A program made the position numbers and the translations under genes. A stretch of DNA of 64,000 bases, taken from positions 62,001-126,000 of the forward strand of contig JAAVWC010000001.1 of assembly GCA_023910675.1 (NCBI GenBank). Direction: 5' to 3'. Of this stretch, positions 28,888 to 37,277 are shown piece by piece (the first letter of the stretch is position 1; each line of letters begins with the position of its first letter). The stretch comes from Gemmatimonas sp. Lineage in GTDB: Bacteria > Gemmatimonadota > Gemmatimonadetes > Gemmatimonadales > Gemmatimonadaceae. Below the pieces are notes generated by a model. That model did not search any database. It was not told the origin of the DNA and was given only the letters and a program-made list of their open reading frames with translations.

Positions 28888-30012
28888 ATGCTCTTTAAAC
28901 GCGCCAGCCACCCTACGGCTACCAGCACGTCGCACGTAGCGCCTGACAACGATCAGGCGCTGCTCGTGCTCGATACCCTCGGTCAGATCCTCGCGTCGTA
29001 CATTTACGGCTGCATCGAGCTGCCACGCGGCGGCGACGAGGCGGCGCGGGCTCGCCTCTCGGCCTGGCGCCGTCATGCGCTGCTGGGTGTTCCGGTCGAC
29101 ACCGTTGACGACGATGCGACGCCGACGCCACCCCGCGGGGGAAGCATTCCCGAACGCGACTGGCGTGGTGTGTCGAGCACGTTCGCAGAGCATCGCCGCG
29201 AAGAACAGCATTATGTGGAGCATGCGCTGAGCGATTTACGCGACGCCTTGTGGACCTGCATCGAGCGCACGCATCTCGCGATGCAACGCGAACACCACGC
29301 CGATGGCGCCTCCGCGCAGCAGGTGCAGCGCGTCCGCGGGGCACTCGACCGTCTCGACACGGGCGCGGTGAAAGACGAAATCTCGCAGGCGATGAAGACG
29401 CTCGAAACGATTACCGCCGAGCGTCAGACCGCGCAGCGTACCATCTACGCCCAGCTCGCCGAGCGTGTCGAGCATCTGGGACGGGAGCTCGAAGTCGCGC
29501 GCAAGGCCAGCGAAACGGACTCGCTTACGGGACTCGGGAATCGTCTGGTGTTTGATCGCACCACCTCACGGCAGCTGGCACTGCACGCGCTCGGTGGGCA
29601 GCCGCTGACGCTCGTCATGCTCGATCTCGACTTCCTCAAGCCAATCAATGACGCGGCGGGGCATCACGCCGGCGACGAAGCGCTCATCCTCGTGGGACGC
29701 GCGCTCTCCAAGGTGTTTCTTGGCGATACCGATGTGCTGTGCCGCATTGGTGGCGATGAGTTCGCGGTGGTGCTCCCCAATACGACTGCGGAGGTGGCCG
29801 GACGTCAGGTGGCCCGACTGCACCGCGTGTTGGAGCAGGCCGAGTGGCCATACGCGGAGACAGTAGCCCCGCTCGCCGCCAGCGCCGGTGTGGCCGAATG
29901 GCTGCGTGGGGAGACGGTCGAGGAGTGGCTCCGCCGGGCGGACGCCAGCATGTACGTGCAGAAGCAGGCCAAGCATCGCGACGCGGCGGCAGGAGAGCGC
30001 TCGGCGGCGTAA
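28888..30012 (+). CDS. GGDEF-domain diguanylate cyclase
   Basis: Soluble protein of about 374 residues (ATG 28888; GTG 28852 would add 12). The N-terminal 220 residues are helical and of unknown sensing role (VLDTLGQILASYIYGC, a charged heptad-like region ending EHLGRELEVARKASETD, which is a likely coiled-coil stalk). The catalytic GGDEF domain follows: DSLTGLGNRLVFD, MLDLDFLKPINDAAGHHAGDEAL, CRIGGDEFAVVLP. The intact GGDEF motif predicts c-di-GMP synthesis. The upstream RxxD inhibitory site is not obvious. No EAL domain. Confidence 0.9.
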   Translation: MLFKRASHPTATSTSHVAPDNDQALLVLDTLGQILASYIYGCIELPRGGDEAARARLSAWRRHALLGVPVDTVDDDATPTPPRGGSIPERDWRGVSSTFAEHRREEQHYVEHALSDLRDALWTCIERTHLAMQREHHADGASAQQVQRVRGALDRLDTGAVKDEISQAMKTLETITAERQTAQRTIYAQLAERVEHLGRELEVARKASETDSLTGLGNRLVFDRTTSRQLALHALGGQPLTLVMLDLDFLKPINDAAGHHAGDEALILVGRALSKVFLGDTDVLCRIGGDEFAVVLPNTTAEVAGRQVARLHRVLEQAEWPYAETVAPLAASAGVAEWLRGETVEEWLRRADASMYVQKQAKHRDAAAGERSAA

Positions 30013-30054
30013 GTTGTGGGAGGACGTCCGTCGTCTTCCATTCACGGTTCCGCC

Positions 30055-31548
30055 ATGCGTACCTCCCCGTTTCGTGCGACTGCCCTGCGCAGCGCGTCGC
30101 TCCTTGCTGTCACGCTGCTGCTCGCCGCCGCGCCCGTGGCGGCTCAATCGGAGCTTGCGGTATCGCTACCGGCAGTGGCCGCACGCCGCGCCGCCTTCGC
30201 CGAACGCATTGGCAATGGCGTCGTCGTCGCCTTTGGCGGACGTGCGCTGGTGCACGACTTCAGCACCTTCTATCAGCTCGCCGCGTTCCGGTATCTCACC
30301 GAACTCAACGAACCTGATCACGCGCTGGTGATGGTGGTGCGCGACAAGGTTCCCACCACCACGTTGTTTCTCACCAAGCTCGACGCGCGCACCGCGTTCT
30401 ATTACGGACAGCGCACCGACTCCACCAATAGTGTGGCGCGCACCGGCCTTCCGGCGCGTTCCTACGACGCTGTGTGGACCGTGCTCGACTCGCTGGCGGA
30501 TACCGGCTTGCCATTCTTTCACATCCCCGATGTGGAGACGATGGATTTTTCGCGCGCCGATACGCTCACGCGAGGCCAGGAAGCGGTCAAGCAGCTCGCC
30601 AAGCGGCATCCGTCGCTGACGATTCGTACGGCGATGCCGCAGCTGCTGGCGGTCCGTGCAAAGAAGTCGGCGGTCGAGCTCGCGCTGCTCCGCAAGGCCG
30701 TGGAGATCTCCAGCGAAGGCCATCGCGCGGCGATGCTGACGGCCAACCCGCAGCATGAATACGAACTGCGTGCGGCCATCGAATACGAGTTCACGCGCCG
30801 TGGCGCGGAACGTCCGGCGTATGGCTCTATTGTGGGGTCGGGATACAACGGCACCACGCTGCACTACATGCGCGACATGGACCCGGTCAAACCGGGCGAT
30901 CTCGTCGTTATCGACGCCGGCGCGGAGTTCCGTGGCTATGCGGCCGACATCACGCGCACCATTCCCGTGAGTGGCCGTTACACGAAGGAACAACGGCAGC
31001 TGTACCAACTCGTACTCGACGCGCAACTCGCAGCGGAGCGTAACAGCAAGCCAGGCATGGTCATTCGTGCGGCCGCCGACAGTTCGGTGGTGGTGCGTAC
31101 CAAGGGGCTCGCCGCGCTCGGGCTCATCGAGAGTGAAGAGGCGCAGTACGATCCGCCCTGGCGCGTGGATTGTGTGGCCAACCCCGCGTCGTGCAAGCAG
31201 GCGAATCTGTGGATGATTCACGGCATCTCGCACGGTATTGGTCTCGCCGTGCACGACCCGCTACAGGGTGATCAGAACGGCGGAACGTTTGCCGAAGGGG
31301 ACGCGTTCACCATCGAGCCCGGCATTTACGTGAGCACACGCGCGCTGGATGTACTCCCCGATACGCCACGCAACCGCCAGTTCAAGGCCAAGGTGTTGGC
31401 CAAGGTGAAGCAGTACGAAAACACCGGCGTGCGCATCGAAGACGATTACATCATCACCGAGAAGGGGCTCGAGCGAATCTCGCTGGTGCCGCGCGAGATG
31501 GACGAAATCGAAGCGCTCATGCGGCGTCGGCGCGTGATTCAGCCGTGA
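30055..31548 (+). CDS. Exported M24 metallopeptidase (Xaa-Pro aminopeptidase type)
   Basis: 497 residues, with signal peptide ending AAAPVAAQ. An N-terminal creatinase-like domain is followed by the pita-bread catalytic domain with the five metal ligands: Asp in VVIDAGAEF, Asp in YAADITRTI, His in HGIGLAVHDP, Glu in FTIEPGIY and Glu in RIEDDYIIT. It would remove N-terminal residues ahead of proline from peptides in the periplasm. Start ATG at 30055 follows a GGGAGG-like site 30 bp upstream; the strong signal peptide supports this start. A second exported M24 member is encoded at 40782. Confidence 0.92.
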   Translation: MRTSPFRATALRSASLLAVTLLLAAAPVAAQSELAVSLPAVAARRAAFAERIGNGVVVAFGGRALVHDFSTFYQLAAFRYLTELNEPDHALVMVVRDKVPTTTLFLTKLDARTAFYYGQRTDSTNSVARTGLPARSYDAVWTVLDSLADTGLPFFHIPDVETMDFSRADTLTRGQEAVKQLAKRHPSLTIRTAMPQLLAVRAKKSAVELALLRKAVEISSEGHRAAMLTANPQHEYELRAAIEYEFTRRGAERPAYGSIVGSGYNGTTLHYMRDMDPVKPGDLVVIDAGAEFRGYAADITRTIPVSGRYTKEQRQLYQLVLDAQLAAERNSKPGMVIRAAADSSVVVRTKGLAALGLIESEEAQYDPPWRVDCVANPASCKQANLWMIHGISHGIGLAVHDPLQGDQNGGTFAEGDAFTIEPGIYVSTRALDVLPDTPRNRQFKAKVLAKVKQYENTGVRIEDDYIITEKGLERISLVPREMDEIEALMRRRRVIQP

Positions 31549-31568
31549 CGTAGCATGCGGGCTGCCGT

Positions 31569-32903
31569 TTACTGCATGCGGCCCGCCAGTGCTCGGACCT
31601 CCGGCTTCGTGGCCGCGAGAATCTCCGTAACCGCCTGCCGCTCGGCGTCCGATAAATCGCTTGGCTCCCTGCCTTCGAGCACGTCGCGCATCCTGGCGTA
31701 CACGGCCTGCCGGGCCATGCGCGGTAGTGCGTCGAACGCCGCCGAGTAGATCAGAAAGCTGCACGGATACTTGAAGAGCCGGTGCGTGAGATCGAAGTCA
31801 CGGAGCGAGCGGCCGCGCGGGTCGCGCACCGCGTGTGCCGCAAAGTCCTGCACGAAGCTCGTGGTGCCGTGCATGGGCGCGGTGAGGCGGGCTTCCTGCA
31901 CGAAGAGCAGTGTACGCGTGAGGTTGTCGATGGCACCGCGCAATCGTGGCGTGACGGGCGCGTGGAGACTGTCGTAACGCACGGCGGCCACCTGTGCTTC
32001 CATGATCGCTTCACGCGCCGCCTCGTGCACCGCCATGATGCGATTATGCACGGCGGTTTGGTGTGTGAGCACCATCAGCGCCACGACGTCGCTCTGCGAC
32101 GAGATATACGACGCCGTGTCGAACAGACCGGCGAGCGACGTGCGGGCGCTGTCGGGGCGACGTTCGAATTGCGTGCGATAGCCCTTCTTGTCGTAGACTT
32201 CGTGGCCGAGCACCGGCGCGTACACGTTGCCGGCGTGTCCTCCGGAGCCGGTGACGTAGTAGCCGCCAAAGCGTTGCGCGACGGGCGTGACGTCGGAGGT
32301 GGAACCGTCGTGCACGCCGGTAATGGGATAGCCGTGCCGGTCGGCGATGGTGCTGAGCACCATGAACCCCGGCACGCCACCGGTCGCCCCTTTGGACGAG
32401 TGACACATGAGACAGGTGGTCGTTTCGCGCTCGAAGAGTGAGCGCGCGCGCGGCTCCTGACTGAGCGTGTAGAACACGCCACCCCTTATCGGATCGACCG
32501 CACCGACCTCGAGAAAGCGACTCTCGAGCACGTAGCCGACGTACACGTCGTCGTTGAAATACAGCGCACGGGGAGACCAGGGGGTGATCTTGTCCGTTTG
32601 CAGACTGGTACGCGAAAAGACGAGCGTCTGCGAGGACACCGGGATGTCGAGCGCCTTGAGCAGTGCTGGCAGGTAACCCAGCACGCTGTCGTGGGCAAGC
32701 GATTCCTGTCCGCTGTCCAGCCGTTGCTGCAACAGGGCCACGGGGTCGCGCGCCGACACGCTGTCGGCGGCTCGCCGGGCCACCGAGGTTGGCGCACTCC
32801 CCGCCGACGTGTGCACGGTCGCGAGCGCCGCGGCGATGGCCAACACGGGGCCAATCAAGCGGGCGACGAGACGTGGCGTTGCAGGGGAAGCGAAATATTG
32901 CAT
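31569..32903 (-). CDS. Exported protein with one CxxCH haem motif, function unknown
   Basis: 444 residues with a signal-anchor or signal peptide (about residues 14-35). A single haem c motif CLMCH sits at residues 164-168, followed by SSKGATGGVPGFMVLS. Conserved-looking blocks (ALYFNDDVYVGYV, GAVDPIRGGVFYTL, FGGYYVTGSGGHAGNVYAPVLG, TRTLLFVQEARL) suggest a distinct family, but I do not recognise it. A periplasmic c-type cytochrome coupled to an oxidoreductase is the simplest reading. It is convergent with the M24 peptidase gene and shows no operon partner. Confidence 0.65.
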   Translation of the reverse strand: MQYFASPATPRLVARLIGPVLAIAAALATVHTSAGSAPTSVARRAADSVSARDPVALLQQRLDSGQESLAHDSVLGYLPALLKALDIPVSSQTLVFSRTSLQTDKITPWSPRALYFNDDVYVGYVLESRFLEVGAVDPIRGGVFYTLSQEPRARSLFERETTTCLMCHSSKGATGGVPGFMVLSTIADRHGYPITGVHDGSTSDVTPVAQRFGGYYVTGSGGHAGNVYAPVLGHEVYDKKGYRTQFERRPDSARTSLAGLFDTASYISSQSDVVALMVLTHQTAVHNRIMAVHEAAREAIMEAQVAAVRYDSLHAPVTPRLRGAIDNLTRTLLFVQEARLTAPMHGTTSFVQDFAAHAVRDPRGRSLRDFDLTHRLFKYPCSFLIYSAAFDALPRMARQAVYARMRDVLEGREPSDLSDAERQAVTEILAATKPEVRALAGRMQ

Positions 32904-32970
32904 ATACCAGACACGTTTCCCCGGTTTCCGGCGCCCGTCGACCGGGGGAACCCTGACAACCCGCTAGATT

Positions 32971-33402
32971 TCAACGGTTATCGCTTTTCCGCTTCGAGGC
33001 CATCGCGGCCGCCGCGATGAGCGCGAAGGGGCTCACGGTGGCAATGAAGACGCTGGCGATGAACATGGATGTCCGGGCAGGGATCGTCTGGTCCGAATTG
33101 TCCGGTTCGCCACGGACGAGCGTCACCGCGAGCATGACGAGCGGCTGCGTGGCCAGCAGGACCGCTGCCCAGCGCCAGGCGCGGTCGGCGTGGAGCCAAC
33201 CGCACAGCCCCGATCCGACCATCACGAATGCCAGCCAGAGGAACTGGACGGCGCCCTGCGGAATGCCATTCGCCGCGAACCAGGGCGTCGCGTCGATGAT
33301 GGTATAGGCGACCACGCCGAGGGCGGCCGCGAGGGCAGCGACCTGCGGGGTCGTGAGAGACGTCGGGACGGGAGTCGGTTCGGCGGTCATATCGATCTGC
33401 AT
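32971..33402 (-). CDS. Small integral membrane protein
   Basis: 143 residues with four predicted membrane helices (VAALAAALGVVAYTIIDA; VQFLWLAFVMVGSGLCGW; WAAVLLATQPLVMLAVTL; FIASVFIATVSPFALIAAAAM) and a basic C-terminus (ASKRKSDNR). No catalytic or transport motif is seen. An internal ATG (33390) is an alternative start. Function unknown. Confidence 0.65.
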   Translation of the reverse strand: MQIDMTAEPTPVPTSLTTPQVAALAAALGVVAYTIIDATPWFAANGIPQGAVQFLWLAFVMVGSGLCGWLHADRAWRWAAVLLATQPLVMLAVTLVRGEPDNSDQTIPARTSMFIASVFIATVSPFALIAAAAMASKRKSDNR

Positions 33403-33469
33403 ATCGGCCGTTGGCTACGGTCTGGCGGGTGCGAAAAACGGATGCTGAAGCATAGTGGGCTGGACGGCC

Positions 33470-34162
33470 CTATGCGTCACCGTCCATGAGCAAATCGCAG
33501 TATTGGAAGCGCGCGTCGCGCAGCAGCTGCTCACCAGGGCGCACCACAATGGGCGCTCGGAAGATCGGCCCGTTGGTCACGCAGGTATGAAACTCCCCGC
33601 GCTCACCGCAGGGGTCGACGCCTGGCGGCAGCGTGTCGAGCAGCGCGTGGTCATACAGGGCGCCGGCGAAGGCGGCATCGAGCTGCTGGGTATCCACGCA
33701 GGTGAGCCGCGCCACGTAGCCGCTGTTCACGAAACGGCGCGCCAGCGCGTCGGTGGGTTCACCCCATAACGGGTACACGCCGCTCCACCCATGCCTGGCC
33801 AACAGCGCTTCGCGATACTGGCGCACATCGTCCAGAAAAAGATCCCCGAACGCCATGGCACGGGTGTCGGGATACGCCGCCTCGAGTTCCGTGAGCCCGC
33901 GCGCGAACGCCGCTTCGTAATCGTCGTTTGACGACATTGCCCCCAGCGCGATCTCGTGCAAGGGTATGCCCAGCGATGCGGCCTGCGCGCGCAAGATCGA
34001 GCGGCGCACGCCATGAATGCTGATGCGATCGTACACCGTCGACACGGTGGTCACGAGGGCGCGCACCACGATCGACGGATCGGCAAGCAGTCGTTCGAGC
34101 ATGAGCGTACTGTCTTTGCCGCCGCTCCAGGAGACGATGACGGAACGTGTTGGTGCAGACAT
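33470..34162 (-). CDS. PP-loop ATPase of the diphthine-ammonia ligase (DUF71) family
   Basis: 230 residues from ATG 34162. SWSGGKDSTLMLERLL at the N-terminus is the ATP pyrophosphatase PP-loop. HGVRRSILRAQAASLGIPLHEI, FGDLFLDDVRQYRE and GVDPCGERGEFHTCVTNGP match the adenine-nucleotide alpha-hydrolase family that includes Dph6. Bacteria lack diphthamide, so the substrate here is unknown; family members amidate or otherwise modify carboxylates using ATP. It starts 10 bp after the stop of the MFS gene and is likely co-transcribed with it. Confidence 0.85.
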   Translation of the reverse strand: MSAPTRSVIVSWSGGKDSTLMLERLLADPSIVVRALVTTVSTVYDRISIHGVRRSILRAQAASLGIPLHEIALGAMSSNDDYEAAFARGLTELEAAYPDTRAMAFGDLFLDDVRQYREALLARHGWSGVYPLWGEPTDALARRFVNSGYVARLTCVDTQQLDAAFAGALYDHALLDTLPPGVDPCGERGEFHTCVTNGPIFRAPIVVRPGEQLLRDARFQYCDLLMDGDA

Positions 34163-34172
34163 CAGGGCGACG

Positions 34173-35327
34173 TTACCGGTTCGGATGAGCGAGGGGAATG
34201 TGGCTGGCGCCGGCCATGAGCACGAGGCTGGCGCCGATGAGGGTGCACAGGGCCCACGACAGACTCGAGGCATGCGCAATGGCGCCCACCAGTGGCGGCC
34301 CGATCATGAAGCCCACGTACCCGATGGACGACGCCGATGCGATCGCCGCCGCACGGCTGACGCCGGGCACCTTGGTCGAGGCGTTGTACAGAATGGGGAC
34401 CACCGTGGCGAGTCCCATCCCCACGAACGCGAAGCCAATGAGCGCGGCCATTTCGTGGCGCACGAGCAGCACGAGCGCCATCGCGACCGACGCGACCATC
34501 GCGCCGACCATCACGATGGTACGCTCGGCAACGCGCGCACGAATCCAATCACCGGCAAAGCGCATGAGCGCCGTAGCACCCGAAAAGCTCACGTACGCCA
34601 GCGCGGCGCGCTCGGGCAACGCGCCAAGTTCCTGCTTCACGTAGAGCACGCTCCAGTTGTACATCACCCCCTCCGCCAACATGCCGGAGAGAATGAGCAA
34701 CCCGATCATGAGCAGCAGCCCGCGCGGCCATGCGAAGTGCGCGTCGCCCGCCTCGGCTGGCGGATGCATGGGCAACATGCGACGGGACGCGAGGGTGAGC
34801 CCCACGGCAACGACCGCGGCTACCGCCAACAGCTGCACGGCCGGTGCAACCGCCAATTTGAACAAGACGGCCGCTGCCCCGGCGCCAAGCATGGCGCCCA
34901 CACTGAACATGGCGTGAAAGCCGCTGAGGACCGCCCGGCCGCCCATGACCTCGAGCATCGAGCCTTCGGCGTTGATCGCGATATCGTAGAGACTTTCGCC
35001 AGCGCCAATGGCGAACATCACGGGATACACCAACCACACCGACGGCAAGCGGAGCAGCAGCGCCATGGCGAGGCAGAAGATCCACCCCGCCAACATCGTG
35101 GTGCGCTGTGCCCCGGTGCGTCCAATAATGCGGCCGGCCAGCAGCAACATGCTCACCGAGCCCGCGGTGGATGCCAGCAGCGCCATCGCGATGTGCTGCT
35201 CGTCGAGCCCGTAGCGGGCGGCCAGACTGGGCACGTGTGCGCCAAAGAGGCCGGCAATGATACCCAGATGCATGAACTGCGCACGCGTTGCCCACCGGGC
35301 CCGCGCGAGAGACTCATGGAACGTCAT
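34173..35327 (-). CDS. MFS transporter (YbjJ-like)
   Basis: 384 residues with about 12 membrane helices and no signal peptide. The pattern HVPSLAARYGLDEQHIAMALL, AGRIIGRTGAQRTTMLAG, GAGESLYDIAINAEGSMLE and MHAMFSVGAMLGAG-like sequence (FHAMFSVGAMLGAGAAAVL) is that of the YbjJ/FucP-like branch of the major facilitator superfamily. Substrate unknown; linkage to the PP-loop ATPase just downstream suggests the two serve one small-molecule pathway. Its promoter region abuts the tandem hairpin array. Confidence 0.88.
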   Translation of the reverse strand: MTFHESLARARWATRAQFMHLGIIAGLFGAHVPSLAARYGLDEQHIAMALLASTAGSVSMLLLAGRIIGRTGAQRTTMLAGWIFCLAMALLLRLPSVWLVYPVMFAIGAGESLYDIAINAEGSMLEVMGGRAVLSGFHAMFSVGAMLGAGAAAVLFKLAVAPAVQLLAVAAVVAVGLTLASRRMLPMHPPAEAGDAHFAWPRGLLLMIGLLILSGMLAEGVMYNWSVLYVKQELGALPERAALAYVSFSGATALMRFAGDWIRARVAERTIVMVGAMVASVAMALVLLVRHEMAALIGFAFVGMGLATVVPILYNASTKVPGVSRAAAIASASSIGYVGFMIGPPLVGAIAHASSLSWALCTLIGASLVLMAGASHIPLAHPNR

Positions 35328-35412
35328 CTGCAGAAGCTAATTCCGGGGACGAAGGGTGTGCACACCCTCGCTATCTCAGACTGGAGCGGGAAACGGGGTA
35401 AATGTTCCGACG

Positions 35413-36652
35413 GAACGGAGGCGACGCGGGTGTACTGCGCCCCTGCCGTCTGTGTGGCAGCCGTCTGCGTGGCTGCCGTCTGTGTGGCTGCCGTCTGCGT
35501 GCTCGGCGCGATCCCGCGGCATCGCGCCGAGACGGCGGACGGCAGGAGCCCAGACGGCAGGCGCGGGGGAACGGCGGAGACTCCTGCGCCCCTGCCGTCT
35601 GTGTGGCTGCCGTCTGCATTCTCGGCGTGATCCCGCGGCACCGCGCCGAGACGGCGGACGGCAGGAGCCCAGACCGCAGGCGCGGGGGGAACGGCGGAGA
35701 CTCCTGCGCCCCTGCTGTCTGTGTGGCTGCCGTCTGCATTCTCGGCGCGAACCCGCCGCATCGCGCCGAGACGGCGGACGGCAGGAGCCCAGACCGCAGG
35801 GGCGGGGGAACGGCGGAGACTCCTGTGCCCCTGCGGTCTGTGTGGCTGCCGTCTGCGTGCTCGGCGCGAACCCGCGGCACCGCGCCGAGACGGCAGACGG
35901 CAGGAGCCCAGACCGCAGGCGCGGGGGAACGGCGGAGACTCCTGTGCCCCTGCGGTCTGTGTGGCTGCCGTCTGCGTGCTCGGCGCGAACCCGCGGCACC
36001 GCGCCGAGACGGCAGACGGCAGGAGCCCAGACCGCAGGCGCGGGGGAACGGCGGAGACTCCTGCGCCCCTGCCGTCTGTGTGGCTGCCGTCTGCGTACTC
36101 GGCGTGATCCCGCCGCACCGCGCCGAGACGGCGGACGGCAGGAGCCCAGACCGCAGGCGCGGGGGAACGGCGGAGACTCCTGCGCCCCTGCCGTCTGTGT
36201 GGCTGCCGTCTGTGTGCTCGGCGCGATCCCGCGGCATCGCGCCGAGACGGCAGACGGCAGGAGCCCAGACCGCAGGGGCGGGGGAACGGCGGAGACTCCT
36301 GTGCCCCTGCCGTCTGTGTGGCTGCCGTCTGCGTACTCGGCGCGATCCCGCGGCACCGCGCCGAGACGGCAGACGGCAGGAGCCCAGACCGCAGGCGCGG
36401 GGGAACGGCGGAGACTCCTGCGCCCCTGCTGTCTGTGTGGCTGCCGTCTGCGTACTCGGCGTGATCCTGCGGCACCGCGCCGAGACGGCAGACGGCAGGA
36501 GCCCAGACGGCAGGCGCGGGGGAACGGCGGAGACTCCTGTGCCCCTGCTGTCTGTGTGGCTGCCGTCTGCGTACTCGGCGTGATCCTGCGGCACCGCGCC
36601 GAGACGGCGGACGGCAGGAGCCCAGACCGCAGGCGCGGGGGAACGGCGGAGT
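35413..36652. repeat. Tandem array of about ten 119-bp hairpin-forming units
   Basis: Unit starts (at the G of GACTCCTG) fall at 35579, 35699, 35818, 35937, 36056, 36175, 36294, 36413 and 36532, spaced 119 bp (first one 120), preceded by a variant unit from about 35413 in which a 15-bp subrepeat (CCGTCTGTGTGGCTG-like) is expanded to about four copies. Each unit holds a palindrome of about 58 nt: an 11-bp outer stem (CTGCCGTCTGC), a 3x3 internal loop, a 9-bp inner stem (CTCGGCGCG) and a 12-nt apical loop usually centred on CCGCGG. The unit length is not a multiple of three and several frames are open throughout, so I regard it as non-coding. It fills the space between a divergent MFS gene and a PAS gene. 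Confidence 0.95.
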
Positions 36653-36749
36653 CGGGGATTACCTGACGCAGCCTGCGCCCGTCCCGCCGATACCAGTATC
36701 CGGTGCGCCCGATGCCGAGCGCGACAGCGGTTCCTCTTATGCCCCCGTC

Positions 36750-37277
36750 ATGTCCGCCGCGACCCGCGCGACTCCCACCGGCATTGAACGTCCCTTCGCG
36801 CTCGAGGAGATCATCGTCTCCAAAACCGATCTCAAGGGACACATCACCTACGCAAACGACATCTTCGTGCGCGTATCCGGGTATGATGAGCACGAACTCA
36901 TAGGCAAACCGCATGCGGTCATCCGACATCCGGAGATGCCGCGTGTGATCTTCAAGCTCCTCTGGGACACGGTGGAGTCCGGGCGCGAGCTTTTCGCTTA
37001 TGTGAACAACCTGGCGCGTAACGGCGACCACTATTGGGTGCTGGCGCACATCACCCCCTCGTTCGATGCCACCGGACGCATCGTGGGCTACCACTCCAAC
37101 CGGCGGGTACCCGACGCGAGCGCGCTCGCGAAAGTGGCGCCCCTCTACGACAAGCTGCACGCCGCCGAGCGCCGCCACACCGACCGCAAGGACGGGCTGG
37201 CGGCCTCCACCGCAATGCTCGATGGCATACTCGCGACCGCCGGTATGTCCTACGCCGAGTGGGTGTGGACACTATGA
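36750..37277 (+). CDS. PAS-domain sensor protein (Aer/CetB-like)
   Basis: 175-residue soluble protein, nearly all one PAS domain: EEIIVSKTDLKGHITYANDIFVRVSGYDEHELIGKPH-type start (positions about 18-55), HPEMPRVIFKLLWDTVESGRE, then NGDHYWVLAHITPSFD. This is the FAD-binding Aer-type PAS subgroup used in redox or energy taxis. A short helical tail follows. Its stop overlaps the start of a chemoreceptor gene lacking a sensor (ATGA at 37274), so the two likely form a split energy-taxis receptor like Campylobacter CetB/CetA. Confidence 0.9.
   Translation: MSAATRATPTGIERPFALEEIIVSKTDLKGHITYANDIFVRVSGYDEHELIGKPHAVIRHPEMPRVIFKLLWDTVESGRELFAYVNNLARNGDHYWVLAHITPSFDATGRIVGYHSNRRVPDASALAKVAPLYDKLHAAERRHTDRKDGLAASTAMLDGILATAGMSYAEWVWTL

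Noticed and set aside
35413..36652. CRISPR array
   Set aside because: The whole 119-bp unit repeats with only point differences. There are no unique spacers and no cas genes nearby.
35324..37178. Long open reading frames on both strands through the repeat array (up to about 600 codons)
   Set aside because: The unit is 119 bp, so frames rotate every unit; at least five frames are open simply because the GC-rich unit contains no stops. The products are low-complexity and the sequence is better explained by paired hairpin arms.
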